Shown here one piece after another: positions 15,675-24,763 of a stretch of DNA of 43,583 nt (position 1 is the stretch's first letter; each line of letters opens with the position of its first letter). The DNA is from Oceanospirillaceae bacterium (GTDB taxonomy: Bacteria; Pseudomonadota; Gammaproteobacteria; Pseudomonadales; Balneatricaceae), in contig JABSQZ010000018.1 in NCBI GenBank assembly GCA_013215505.1, positions 1 through 43,583 of the forward strand. The letters are read 5' to 3'. The position numbers and the translations under genes were made by a program. The notes under the pieces are model-generated. The model searched no databases, was not told where the DNA came from, and saw only the letters and a list, made by a program, of their open reading frames with translations.

Positions 15675-16803
15675 AATCAACACCTGTAACAAACTTACGA
15701 CCTGGACGTTCAGCAATTTTAATATCAAAGATATCTTTATTTATCCACTTATTCGCAATCCGCCAAAACTCCTCCACAGAAATACCAACATAACGACAGA
15801 AATTTTTTATGATACTGTCATCGCATACACCGTCATATTTATTGACTATTTCTATCGCTTCATCACGGCTTAGTTTATTAATCCTGATTAACTCGTTGAC
15901 ACTATCAGTTGCCCTGCCGAAACCAAATTTGTAATACTTCAACATCATGTTAATGTTGGTAAATTCTTCATCTAACATCGAAGCATTGGATATATCACCG
16001 GTAATATTCTCCTCACCGGGCCGTAAACTTAATCCTTGTAATGCTGCATAGGTGGAATTATCTTGATTGCTCCAGTCATCCCAGGCAGGGCCCAAATAGA
16101 ATATGTTTATTTTTTGTTTTTCAAATTCAATTTCGTCTGGGTACAAATAATGTTCTAACAAATAGTCATGACTGCCTACTTGATTAAGCCAATCAGACCC
16201 ACCTTCAGTGAGCGTATTTAATTTTCTAAGGCTATTACCATCAAACTCATCAATACCTTCTACGGCAGAGTCTCCAACTTGCAGCGCTGGGTTTTCACCC
16301 CAGAAAATGGTATTTACCCCCAACTCAATTGCTAATCTTGGTACGGTAGAAAACAGCGACATTTCCGTTGATTTGCAGACATTTCCAAATTTAACAAAAG
16401 ACTCTAGCGCTAATTTAGCCGCTGTCTGCGGGGCAGGTGTCGCCATTATTAGGTCGAAGCCCATTTCGATTAAGTTGGAAAGGTTCTGAGCACCTATTTC
16501 AGACATTTGTTTGGGTGGGTAAGCGCAACAGATAAGTAAAGGGCGTAGCCCTAGTCGATCACGAACCCAGTGTGCCTGGCGTGTGCTATCTTTTCCGCCG
16601 CTGACCCCTACTATGCAGTCATAAGCGCCTTTATTTCGCTGTTTCTGTCTGCTCTTGACTATCTTTTCTTGTAGCAGATGTAATTTAACTGCTGGTTTGT
16701 CAAAAACAATTTTGTCAGAATACATACAGGCAATACACACCCCGTTTTCAAAGTGCGCATTCGGGCGCAAGTCGGTAGAAAGGCATTGCTTGCAATATCT
16801 CAT
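15664..16803 (-). CDS. N-acetyl sugar amidotransferase (WbpG/PseA family)
   Basis: This 379-residue ATP-dependent enzyme is predicted to convert an N-acyl group on the nonulosonate or its precursor to an amidine, using ammonia from the HisH/HisF-like pair. The N-terminal CxxC pairs (C4, C7 and C23, C26) suggest a zinc knuckle. The PP-loop SGGKDS is intact at 68-73 after YDCIVGV. NTIFWGENPALQVGDS is a conserved family segment. In Campylobacter PseA makes acetamidino-pseudaminic acid, and in Pseudomonas WbpG acts on a diNAcMan precursor; linkage to pseI favours the former type of substrate. Its ATG overlaps the pseI stop by 4 bases (ATGA). The exact substrate, and whether it acts before or after CMP activation, cannot be told from sequence. 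Confidence 0.85.
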   Translation of the reverse strand: MRYCKQCLSTDLRPNAHFENGVCIACMYSDKIVFDKPAVKLHLLQEKIVKSRQKQRNKGAYDCIVGVSGGKDSTRQAHWVRDRLGLRPLLICCAYPPKQMSEIGAQNLSNLIEMGFDLIMATPAPQTAAKLALESFVKFGNVCKSTEMSLFSTVPRLAIELGVNTIFWGENPALQVGDSAVEGIDEFDGNSLRKLNTLTEGGSDWLNQVGSHDYLLEHYLYPDEIEFEKQKINIFYLGPAWDDWSNQDNSTYAALQGLSLRPGEENITGDISNASMLDEEFTNINMMLKYYKFGFGRATDSVNELIRINKLSRDEAIEIVNKYDGVCDDSIIKNFCRYVGISVEEFWRIANKWINKDIFDIKIAERPGRKFVTGVDYVG

Positions 16804-17876
16804 ATTGTGCTTTTCATTTGGTTAATCTGGTCAAATGAAAGTGCCGTACCTTTGGCAATCGCCACTTTTGCTCTTTTACCAATTACCAAATCATAATATT
16901 TTGGAGCCAGGCCATAGCCAGGCCTTATACTGCGAACATTATGCTCTGTAAACATTTCACCTGCAGCCACGTCATTGACTACATATAGAGAACGACGAAA
17001 AATCAAGTTACCCTTTTCGCTTTCTTTACGTCGGTAATTTATCTGTCCTAATGCCCCCCATGCCGTTTTGCTATCACGGCATAAATTTTGTAACTCATTT
17101 TTTTCAAGAGAAAAACTATCATCAGGGCCACCACCATTCCGATCTAAAGTAACGTGTTTTTCTATCAGGCAAGCACCTAAGGCAATCGAAGTAATGGCCG
17201 TTGTATTGTCGATGGTATGGTCAGACAATCCTGTTAATACTCTAAAACGTTCCGCGATATCAGGAAGGGTTCTGAGGTTGTAATCTGTGGATGCCGCAGG
17301 GTAAGCACTTACACAATGCAATACTACCAGTTGTTTGCAGCCAGCCTCCCTTGCAGTGGAAACTGCTTCTTCAATTTCATCTTCGTTTGCCATCCCGGTA
17401 GAAATAATGAGCGGTTTACCGGTCTTCGCTGCGTAGCGAATTAAAGCTAAGTCTACAACTTCAAAAGAAGCTATCTTATAAGCAGGTGCCCCCAAGTCTT
17501 CGAGCATATCTACAGCAGTAAAATCAAATGGGGAACTAAAAATTGTAATTCCCAACTCTTGAGCCCGTGCAAAAAGAGGCTTGTGCCAATCCCACGGCAT
17601 ATGGGCTTGAGCATATAGATCATACAGAGTTCGCCCATGCCATAAGCCACCTTCGATTTTAAACTCGGGCTTATCAGAATCTATCGTCAATGTATCCGGA
17701 GTATAAGTTTGCAACTTTATCGCATCAGCACCGCAGTCTTTGGCCATTTGCAAAATTTGAAAAGCGCGATCAATGTCACCATTATGATTCGCTGAAAGTT
17801 CGGCAATAATGTATGGGGGATACCCTGGACCAATCCTTCTACCCGCTATTTCTATATAATCGCTGTCACTGCTCAT
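16800..17876 (-). CDS. pseI: Pseudaminic acid synthase PseI (NeuB family)
   Basis: PseI condenses the 2,4-di-N-acyl-6-deoxy-altrose made by PseG with phosphoenolpyruvate to form the nine-carbon nonulosonate. The 358-residue protein starts with IAGRRIGPGYPPYIIAELSA and has the catalytic N-terminal barrel with ELSANHNG at 26-33, DAIKLQTYTPDT, YKIASFEVVDL, GLSDHTID and IEKHVTLDR. The C-terminal SAF (antifreeze-like) domain runs from about residue 295 and contains RSIRPGYGLAPKYYD. The GYPPYIIAELS opening and KIEGGLWHGRTLYDLY are typical of PseI rather than of sialic or legionaminic acid synthases. The start overlaps the formyltransferase-like gene by 11 bases. Confidence 0.92.
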   Translation of the reverse strand: MSSDSDYIEIAGRRIGPGYPPYIIAELSANHNGDIDRAFQILQMAKDCGADAIKLQTYTPDTLTIDSDKPEFKIEGGLWHGRTLYDLYAQAHMPWDWHKPLFARAQELGITIFSSPFDFTAVDMLEDLGAPAYKIASFEVVDLALIRYAAKTGKPLIISTGMANEDEIEEAVSTAREAGCKQLVVLHCVSAYPAASTDYNLRTLPDIAERFRVLTGLSDHTIDNTTAITSIALGACLIEKHVTLDRNGGGPDDSFSLEKNELQNLCRDSKTAWGALGQINYRRKESEKGNLIFRRSLYVVNDVAAGEMFTEHNVRSIRPGYGLAPKYYDLVIGKRAKVAIAKGTALSFDQINQMKSTI

Positions 17877-18540
17877 TGTCTGTAAATCCTACTTTTTCAA
17901 GCTTTAACGTATATCGTTGACCATTGTATTCAAAAAAGGCAGGGAATCGATCTGGGTCACACACTCTTAATAAATTAAACTGGTTTTCAAGAGAGTCACT
18001 AATATCCATCCGGCTGTCTTCAGGTGTACGTTTTTTATAATAGTGCGTACTTTTGCTGTCATCTTGAACTTGAGGAATAATTTCATCCCACTGCGTAATT
18101 GATTTTTCAATCAGCTCAATTTCAGCTGCAAATAATTTTTGGTTGATCTCATCATATAAATCATTACGACTGATCTCTATCCTTTTTTGACACCATATTC
18201 TACCAGTGTCAACGCTATCTTCGACCTCCAGTAAAGTCAAAGTGATAAAGTTAGCACCATTAATGACTTCCCAAATATGTGGACTCCAGCCTCGTCCATT
18301 TGGCAGGTCGCTGGCATGTAATAATAGTGCATGTGAAAATCTCGCTGTAACTGAAGAGCTTATTAACTCACTGCATGACACCAAAAATAAAAAATCACCT
18401 TGTTCTCTTAAAAGCTTAGCGCTTTCTACCAGCTGTATATCGTAGCGCTGATGCTGCTGTTTGATCCAGTCAACTAACACCGGGTATACAGGATGGGAGA
18501 AATCGCTACAGATAAAAGATATTTTTATCATTTTAAGCAT
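17866..18540 (-). CDS. Formyltransferase-like enzyme in the PseH position (PseJ-like)
   Basis: This 224-residue protein resembles the catalytic part of methionyl-tRNA and sugar-nucleotide N-formyltransferases. LLLHASDLPNGRGWSP contains the catalytic His (H75) and the SLLP-like loop; VDTGRIW contains the catalytic Asp (D111). The Asn that stands two residues before the His in methionyl-tRNA formyltransferase and ArnA is Leu here. No C-terminal tRNA-binding domain is present. It lies between pseG and pseI, and no PseH-type GNAT acetyltransferase is in the locus, so it probably N-formylates the 4-amino group of the PseC product. That would give a 7-N-formyl pseudaminic acid. The ATG overlaps the pseG stop; a second in-frame ATG at 18531 is possible. 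Confidence 0.78.
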   Translation of the reverse strand: MLKMIKISFICSDFSHPVYPVLVDWIKQQHQRYDIQLVESAKLLREQGDFLFLVSCSELISSSVTARFSHALLLHASDLPNGRGWSPHIWEVINGANFITLTLLEVEDSVDTGRIWCQKRIEISRNDLYDEINQKLFAAEIELIEKSITQWDEIIPQVQDDSKSTHYYKKRTPEDSRMDISDSLENQFNLLRVCDPDRFPAFFEYNGQRYTLKLEKVGFTDNEQ

Positions 18541-19645
18541 CCAAAATCAGGTCCAGTATTCGTTTACATCCCATTCCATCACTGATTTTCTGGCATGTAT
18601 CGGCTAACTGTAGATAGATATCTTGATTGTGATGATAAAGAATCAACAGCTTTTCTATTTGCTCAACGCAGACATCCCCTATACAGCCTAAGTTTACAAC
18701 CGCACCCACTTTATCTAAATTCACAGCGATTTTTTGCTGATTTTCCGCCAAGACTAAGTTTAACGTAGGTAACCCCAACGTACAGCGCTCCCAGGAAGTC
18801 GAACCTGCGGCGCCAATACAGATATCATGTTCAGTCATAAGTTTAGCCATAGCTTGGCTATTAACGATTATTTTCACTTGGCATTTCATCAGCTCACTTT
18901 GTTGTCTCAGCTGCTTTAAATGTGGATTCGCGCCGCCGACAATTACTGTAATGAATAAATTTTTGACGATTGAGGTCTGCGAAAGCAGCCCTAAAACCTG
19001 ACCCGTCACGTTATCGGCATCTCCCCCCCCTAAGGTGATTAAGACCCGTAATGCTTTATCTGCTAATGGCGCTTTACGCTTAAAGCTGTCACTAAGATTT
19101 TTAAATTCCGTACGCAGCAACGCGAATTCAGGACCTGTTTTTATATCACATGCTGTATTAACCAGATCTGCATAATTGTCGCGGCTCTTACCAAACGTTT
19201 GATCAATCAGCCAGCTACAATAGTGCGGGCGATCACTTAAATCATCAATGGCTAAAATGGAAGCGAAACCAGCTAGTTTTTTTTCCCACGGCGCTCCCAG
19301 TGCATAATGATCAACCATTATAAAAAGTGGCTTACTTGCCCGCTCTTTAATCTGTTGCTCGATAACAGTCAGGCTATTATCTGCGTCCTGGATCTCTGTT
19401 CCTGTCAACCAATGTGAATGAGAGTAGCTAGGTTTGGAAGTAACACAATGGCATTCTGGCAGCTTAATTGCGGTAACCGAAAGTTCCTGTAGTTTAGGGA
19501 TCAGTGCGTCAGGGATGGCCCTAGAGAGTAACACGGCTTGTATATCACAGGACTGTGCCCACTCGGCCATGGCTAGGCATCTCATTACATGTCCCAAACC
19601 TATTTTTTCACTTGCGTCAGCTCTTATTACAAACCATTTTTTCAT
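18533..19645 (-). CDS. pseG: UDP-sugar hydrolase PseG
   Basis: PseG removes UDP from the 2,4-di-N-acylated 6-deoxy-L-altrose nucleotide before PseI acts. The 370-residue GT-B-like protein opens with FVIRADASEKIGLGHVMRC, in which H19 corresponds to the family's catalytic His. IMVDHYALGAPWEKKL and LAIDDLSDRPHYCSWLIDQ follow. The C-terminal nucleotide-binding half has LITLGGGDADN and the donor-binding segment CIGAAGSTSWERCTLGLPTLN. It lies 8 bases after pseF and overlaps the next gene by 8 bases. The length is slightly above the Campylobacter enzyme (274) but normal for the PseG of many gammaproteobacteria, in which the central region is extended. Confidence 0.92.
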   Translation of the reverse strand: MKKWFVIRADASEKIGLGHVMRCLAMAEWAQSCDIQAVLLSRAIPDALIPKLQELSVTAIKLPECHCVTSKPSYSHSHWLTGTEIQDADNSLTVIEQQIKERASKPLFIMVDHYALGAPWEKKLAGFASILAIDDLSDRPHYCSWLIDQTFGKSRDNYADLVNTACDIKTGPEFALLRTEFKNLSDSFKRKAPLADKALRVLITLGGGDADNVTGQVLGLLSQTSIVKNLFITVIVGGANPHLKQLRQQSELMKCQVKIIVNSQAMAKLMTEHDICIGAAGSTSWERCTLGLPTLNLVLAENQQKIAVNLDKVGAVVNLGCIGDVCVEQIEKLLILYHHNQDIYLQLADTCQKISDGMGCKRILDLILDA

Positions 19646-19653
19646 TAAAAGAA

Positions 19654-20343
19654 CTACTTATTCTGTTGCTGAATCAGTTTAAAGATAAGCTCGGCACGCT
19701 CCCAGTCTGCTGGGGTATCGATGTCCTGAACTCGCGAAGCTGGTATAAGGATAGGTTTTGATTGATCAGAAAAGAATGCTTTGCCAGCACTAAAAGTTGC
19801 ACTGTTTCCCCAATAGAATTGCCCGGCATCGTGATATGCGCACTCCAGGTCTTGAGAGCGTGTTTTAAAAAACTCTGGTTGAAACATTTCAACACGACCT
19901 TCCCCAGATAAACGAAAAGCTCTTTGGATCGGGAATGAAAATTCAGTGGCGCTAAAGACATAATCAAGTTTATCACTTTTCAGTAATTCCAGTCCTGCAA
20001 GCAGAGCATCGGCAGTAACAAATGGGGCTGTTGCGTAGAGACAGCAAAGGATATCATTGTCTTTAAGCTGTAACTCTGTTGTCGCATGTTGGATTACTTC
20101 TACAGTAGTCGCGAAGTCACCTGAGACTGCTGCTGGGCGTAAAAACGGAATTTCCGCTCCATATTTTTTTGCGATTTCTGCGATTTCCTGGTCATCCGTT
20201 GAAACAATAATGCGATCAAAGCAGCCACTTGTAATAGCTGCCTCAATCGAGTAAGCGATCATTGGTTTCCCGTGGAATACTTTAATGTTTTTGCGAGGAA
20301 TTCGTTTGCTGCCGCCACGAGCTGGAATTATCGCAATATTCAA
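19654..20343 (-). CDS. pseF: Pseudaminic acid cytidylyltransferase PseF
   Basis: PseF activates the nonulosonate as the CMP-sugar, the donor for the Maf transferase. The 229-residue protein has the CTP-binding signature IPARGGSKRIPRKNIK at the N-terminus, GKPMIAYSIEAA, FDRIIVSTDDQEIAEIAKKYGAE and CCLYATAPFV, all standard for the CMP-NeuA-like family. CAYHDAGQFYWG near residue 170 is typical of PseF. The ATG overlaps the pseC stop. It is in a tight operon with pseC upstream and pseG 8 bases downstream. Confidence 0.93.
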   Translation of the reverse strand: MNIAIIPARGGSKRIPRKNIKVFHGKPMIAYSIEAAITSGCFDRIIVSTDDQEIAEIAKKYGAEIPFLRPAAVSGDFATTVEVIQHATTELQLKDNDILCCLYATAPFVTADALLAGLELLKSDKLDYVFSATEFSFPIQRAFRLSGEGRVEMFQPEFFKTRSQDLECAYHDAGQFYWGNSATFSAGKAFFSDQSKPILIPASRVQDIDTPADWERAELIFKLIQQQNK

Positions 20344-21500
20344 ATAACGACCTCCTGTAATACTTTAATCACTAGGTTTTGATCTTCAAAGCTCATATGG
20401 TGGTACAACGGAATACTAATTGCTTGCTCATAGTAAGCTTCGGCTTGTGGGTAGGCGCCTTTTATAAATCCTAACTTTTGATAGTAAGGCTGAGTATGCA
20501 CTGGAATATAATGTAAGTTCACTCCAATACCATTGCTGCGAAGAGCATCAAACACTTCAGTATGGGACGCTTCAATTTCATCAAGCTTTAATTTAATGAC
20601 GTACAAGTGGCGGCCAGAGTAAGAGTCCGGTATCTGCTTGGGAAGTACCAGAGGTAAATTTTGCAATTGTTCATCATATCTATTTGCCAGCTGGTTGCGC
20701 CTGGCAACGAAATCTTCAATTCGACTCATCTGGCTAACGCCCAGTGCCGCCTGCATTTCAGTCATTCTATAGTTATAACCCAGTTCAATTTGTTGATAAT
20801 ACCATGCGCCTTCTCCGGCCTGGTTCATCAACTCTGGATCTCGGGTAACGCCATGACTACGCAACAGATCCATTTTTGAGGCTAATGATGCATTGTTAGT
20901 TGTAGCAGCCCCACCTTCAGCGGTGGTGACGATTTTTACCGGATGAAAACTAAACACCGTGATATCGCTGTACTTACAGCTGCCAACTGCGACCTCTTTA
21001 TACTTACCACCGATTGCGTGAGATGCATCCTCAATAATAGAAAATCCATAGGATTTACTAAGATCATAGATTTTTTGCATGTCACAGGATTGGCCACACA
21101 AATGAACGGGGATTACGACTTTAGGTAAAGGTAGATTGTGCGCTGTTGCTTCCAGTAATTTCTGTTCTAGCTTATCTGAACATAAGTTGTAGCTAACTTC
21201 ATCAATATCAACAAAATCTATGTCAGCACCACAATATAAAGCACAATTAGCAGAGGCAACAAAGGTAATTGGCGTAGTCCAAACGACATCACCTTTCCCA
21301 ACTCCAAGTGCTAAACAGGCAATATGCAGGGCTGAAGTGGCAGAGTTTACCGCCACAGCAAATTCGGCATTAACAAGCTGTTTAATAGCCCGCTCAAATA
21401 ATGGTACTTGCGGCCCTTGTGTTAGGAAATCTGATTTCAATACACTGACTACAGCATCAATATCTTGTTGGCTTATCTCTTGTTTACCATAGGGGATCAT
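20340..21500 (-). CDS. pseC: UDP-4-amino-4,6-dideoxy-L-AltNAc aminotransferase PseC
   Basis: PseC is a PLP-dependent DegT/DnrJ/EryC1-type enzyme that aminates the 4-keto product of PseB. In its 386 residues, IPYGKQEISQQDIDAVV opens the protein. VNSATSALHIACLALGVG is the cofactor phosphate-binding segment, and IIEDASHAIGGKYK contains the conserved Asp. FSFHPVKIVTTAEGGAA contains the PLP lysine K189. The segment GYNYRMTEMQAALG is also characteristic. The product is the acceptor for the formyl- or acetyltransferase step. PseB ends 9 bases upstream and pseF overlaps at the end. Confidence 0.94.
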   Translation of the reverse strand: MIPYGKQEISQQDIDAVVSVLKSDFLTQGPQVPLFERAIKQLVNAEFAVAVNSATSALHIACLALGVGKGDVVWTTPITFVASANCALYCGADIDFVDIDEVSYNLCSDKLEQKLLEATAHNLPLPKVVIPVHLCGQSCDMQKIYDLSKSYGFSIIEDASHAIGGKYKEVAVGSCKYSDITVFSFHPVKIVTTAEGGAATTNNASLASKMDLLRSHGVTRDPELMNQAGEGAWYYQQIELGYNYRMTEMQAALGVSQMSRIEDFVARRNQLANRYDEQLQNLPLVLPKQIPDSYSGRHLYVIKLKLDEIEASHTEVFDALRSNGIGVNLHYIPVHTQPYYQKLGFIKGAYPQAEAYYEQAISIPLYHHMSFEDQNLVIKVLQEVVI

Positions 21501-21509
21501 AATGCTTAC

Positions 21510-22523
21510 TTACACTTGGAAGTTAGGATCAACGTGCTGTTTGACTAATTTTCGCAGTGATTCTACTGTTTCCCATTCAGTGTTTGTACCGGAATTGTAT
21601 TTAAAACCAAAAGCTAAAGGTATTGCATTATGGTGCTTTAGAAAATCGTCCATAGTGTAGCTGGTCGATACGGAGGGGAGTATGGCGTAATATTTTCCCA
21701 AGTCTATACTATTGAGAGAGTCTGTCTCAGTAATCATTTCTTCATGGAGTTTTTCACCGGGGCGGATACCGACAATGCGGGTAGTACATTGCGGGGCAAC
21801 AGCCATTGCGACATCCATAATTTTATAAGAGGGGATTTTAGGTACAAAAATTTCTCCGCCTAAATGATGACCTATGGCGAACATCACAAGATTAACGCCA
21901 TCTTGAAGAGAAATATTAAAGCGAGTCATTGCTTCATGAGTGATAGGTAACACCCCTTCTATTCTTTTTTCTAAAAAGAATGGAATAACAGAACCACGCG
22001 ATCCCATAACGTTGCCATAGCGGACAATACTAAAACGGATTTTTCTTGAACCTCGAATATTATTGGCAGCGGCAAACAGCTTATCTGAAGTTAACTTAGT
22101 CGCACCGTATAAATTAATAGGTGCACAGGCCTTATCAGTCGACAACGCAACGACATCTTTAACGTTACAAGCCAGCGCTGCGTGTATAACGTTTTCAGCA
22201 CCATCAACATTGGTTCTTATACATTCTGTAGGGTTGTACTCAGCTGTATCCACTTGCTTAATCGCCGCGGCGTGAATAATTACATCCACCCCTTCACAAG
22301 CTTGAATTAATCGAAGCCGGTCACGTACATCACCAATATAGAATCGCAACTGAGGGTAATCATAGCTTGGGTACTGCTGCTTAATAACCGATTGCTTTAG
22401 TTCGTCTCGAGAATAGATAATGATTTTTTTAACATCGGGATACCGATTAAGAATAGTGGCAATAAATTTTTGACCGAAAGAGCCCGTTCCACCGGTAATT
22501 AGCACTGTTTTATTATTTAACAT
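21510..22523 (-). CDS. pseB: UDP-GlcNAc 4,6-dehydratase (inverting) PseB
   Basis: PseB carries out the first step of pseudaminic acid synthesis: dehydration and C5 inversion of UDP-GlcNAc. The 337-residue short-chain dehydrogenase has the nucleotide-binding motif ITGGTGSFGQKF at 9-20, the catalytic STDKACAP (T129, D130, K131), and the YxxxK pair Y139/K143. GNVMGSRGSVIPFF is typical of the FlaA1/PseB group. It lies 221 bases after the maf gene, the largest gap in the sugar operon, with GGATGGG before the ATG. A promoter may lie in that gap, but I see no clear -35/-10 pair. Confidence 0.95.
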   Translation of the reverse strand: MLNNKTVLITGGTGSFGQKFIATILNRYPDVKKIIIYSRDELKQSVIKQQYPSYDYPQLRFYIGDVRDRLRLIQACEGVDVIIHAAAIKQVDTAEYNPTECIRTNVDGAENVIHAALACNVKDVVALSTDKACAPINLYGATKLTSDKLFAAANNIRGSRKIRFSIVRYGNVMGSRGSVIPFFLEKRIEGVLPITHEAMTRFNISLQDGVNLVMFAIGHHLGGEIFVPKIPSYKIMDVAMAVAPQCTTRIVGIRPGEKLHEEMITETDSLNSIDLGKYYAILPSVSTSYTMDDFLKHHNAIPLAFGFKYNSGTNTEWETVESLRKLVKQHVDPNFQV

Positions 22524-22744
22524 CTTTTCCCATCCTAACTAGCGCCTAGTCAATTTTCAAATTTTTTAGTTATATAATGACATATACACTTAGTATAATC
22601 GTAGCTATCAGTTATAACCTATCGCACAAGAATTTGTTCTTTTCTGAATAACGAAGCAAATAGGCTGCATGAACCCAAAATTAATTAGCACATCTATTCT
22701 TAAGACTATAGCCTGGCAACATATGGTACTCGAAAACCGGCTTA
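22524..22744. other. 221-bp gap between maf and pseB
   Basis: This is AT-rich with no gene and no strong terminator. A -10-like TATACT exists on the minus strand near 22594-22600, but I could not pair it with a good -35. Its size suggests that pseB to the DUF4915-like gene may have their own promoter. Confidence 0.4.
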
Positions 22745-24745
22745 TTAGCGCTGTTCATATGCGGGTAATAAGTCAACAATCTGTACCCTTGTAGCGGTAA
22801 AAAACACATCTATTTCTGTCTCAACAACAGCGTAAAACTCAGCAAAATCTAGGTCATTAAATACTTTTTTTGCACAGGTAATATTTACTAAGATACCGCG
22901 AATACTTCCACTCAGTATTCTGTAAACACTACTATTTTCTTGTTCACACTGTCGTAATATTCCCTCAATCGCATCAAACTCGTTGGCTATTTCTAGGTAA
23001 TTCATCCCCGATATATACAAATGGGTTCGAATCTTATTGCATGTTAAATCAAAGCACTCTCTGATGCTATCTAGCTCAACTGCTATGCTGTGTTTATCAA
23101 AGGTTTGATTTTCAAAGCTCCTTTCCAGTAAGCGCTGAATAATACTGGCTTTGTTTTCTATCTTTTCAAAGTTTGCAACATCATCACTTGGTTTAGGCTC
23201 AGCGCCTCTTATATAGGCTCCATCACTCAAGTTGTAACAATTAGGATTAAAACAAGTAAGTATTGATTCGATGGCGATTCTTGAATTATTAAACAGAGGA
23301 TTAGTTAATACTGAATCACGAAAATTTCCTCTGGCACTGTGGATTGCCCTTTTTCGGAATACAGGCGCCTTCTCTTCATTCTCATTGAAATATATGCTCT
23401 GTTTCGAGTGGTGTTTTGCAGTATCTATCATACCGCAATCGACACCCGCCAAATAGATTTCCTTGAAACCCAACATTATCGCCAGTCCCAGCCCAAAATT
23501 TGAAACCAAGGGATTACATTCATACATTTCAAAAAATTTATTATCACTCACTTGTTTCAGTAAATCCCCGCCGATATCTCTCGGTTTCATTACCATATGC
23601 GTGTTGTTAAACAACTCATATACTTCGGGACAACAAGTATTGAGGCCGACAAAGAAAAGCTTGTCCCGCTGCTCTTGACTAGTGTGCTCAACCAACATAT
23701 CCCTAACAAGGGTGATACGCTCTTGCTCTACGTGGATATCCGGTACTATACCTTTATTTACTAGTGTGCTGAGTGCTGTACCACAAGAGATCACGATAAA
23801 TTGCTCAAGACGCTCTTTGAGGAACCCCTCTAGTTCATCCAGTGACGGGCCGTTACCAATCACAAGTACCGGCTTGTCACAAAAATCACTAGCCATAGTT
23901 AAACTGTTACGGGAAATCGGCATACCTTTTTGAACATTTTCCAATGTGTGCAAAAGCCCTAAACGTTCATCCTCAAAATACCCAAGACCGCCGAGCACAT
24001 TCATAAAATAGAATTTTAGGTTATTTGACAGCTGCCTCAGCTCATCGTTTTCGTAATGGAAATATGTGTCTATTTTAGAGCATCGATGATAGCCCTTGTT
24101 TTTTAGCAAACTGTTAATTACACGAATATTTTCATCATTATCAGTAACGTTATAGACTGTAATACTGTAGCCATCACGATTAAAGTAACCTAGTATCTGT
24201 TCCCAGTCGACAACATATAACGAGTTAAACAGAGCGTCTTCATCTGATTCAAAAATGGTTAAATTCTTTACATCTAACGTGTTTAACACATACTGCAGTT
24301 GTAGACAGAGCCCCGCACCGTACATAAAAAGTTGCTCTGCAAGGGTTTCGTCTGCTTGCACTATCGGCGGTAAAAGCTCTTCATATTTTTTGTTAGTTTT
24401 AGCTAAATATTCAGTGTATGGATAATTTGGATGGCCGCGGTCAATAAGCGTTTCAGTCACAACAAAGTGCGATCGTTTTTTCAAAAATGCTGCAGCTTGC
24501 TTTTCAGCATAGACAACGGGATCTTCAGGATATACAGCTTGTCCAGTATTGATATTGACCAGGTTAATGTAGCCTTGTTCCGACAAACGCAGTGTTAAGC
24601 GCTTGGGCTGGTAATCGATAAATTTGGTGAAATACGGATGATTCACACGTTTAAAAAAGCGGATATTATGATCAAATACCCTCTGTAATTCTGCAGACAT
24701 TGAGACTGCAACCCTGCGGTATTCATCTGAGTTCTTATTTAGCAC
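22745..24745 (-). CDS. maf: Motility accessory factor Maf (DUF115-type flagellin glycosyltransferase)
   Basis: Maf proteins attach nonulosonic acids such as pseudaminic acid to Ser/Thr of flagellin in the cytoplasm before export. The 666-residue protein has the family's MAF_flag10 core with VLVIGNGPSLDELE at about 294-306, QFIVISCGTALSTLVNKGIVPDI, and EIYLAGVDCGM. An N-terminal domain of about 250 residues and a helical C-terminal part flank it. The start is a GTG at 24745 with AAAGGC upstream, only 18 bases after fliS. The gene directly follows the flagellin-flaG-fliD-fliS block and directly precedes pseB, which links the sugar pathway to the flagellin. The residues that fix sugar specificity cannot be read. 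Confidence 0.92.
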   Translation of the reverse strand: MLNKNSDEYRRVAVSMSAELQRVFDHNIRFFKRVNHPYFTKFIDYQPKRLTLRLSEQGYINLVNINTGQAVYPEDPVVYAEKQAAAFLKKRSHFVVTETLIDRGHPNYPYTEYLAKTNKKYEELLPPIVQADETLAEQLFMYGAGLCLQLQYVLNTLDVKNLTIFESDEDALFNSLYVVDWEQILGYFNRDGYSITVYNVTDNDENIRVINSLLKNKGYHRCSKIDTYFHYENDELRQLSNNLKFYFMNVLGGLGYFEDERLGLLHTLENVQKGMPISRNSLTMASDFCDKPVLVIGNGPSLDELEGFLKERLEQFIVISCGTALSTLVNKGIVPDIHVEQERITLVRDMLVEHTSQEQRDKLFFVGLNTCCPEVYELFNNTHMVMKPRDIGGDLLKQVSDNKFFEMYECNPLVSNFGLGLAIMLGFKEIYLAGVDCGMIDTAKHHSKQSIYFNENEEKAPVFRKRAIHSARGNFRDSVLTNPLFNNSRIAIESILTCFNPNCYNLSDGAYIRGAEPKPSDDVANFEKIENKASIIQRLLERSFENQTFDKHSIAVELDSIRECFDLTCNKIRTHLYISGMNYLEIANEFDAIEGILRQCEQENSSVYRILSGSIRGILVNITCAKKVFNDLDFAEFYAVVETEIDVFFTATRVQIVDLLPAYEQR

Positions 24746-24763
24746 TAGTGTTGCCTTTTATTA

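Noticed and set aside
15675-15728. An 18-residue N-terminal extension of the HisH-like protein
   Set aside because: It lies wholly inside the upstream gene, has no ribosome-binding site, and the family starts at the internal Met.
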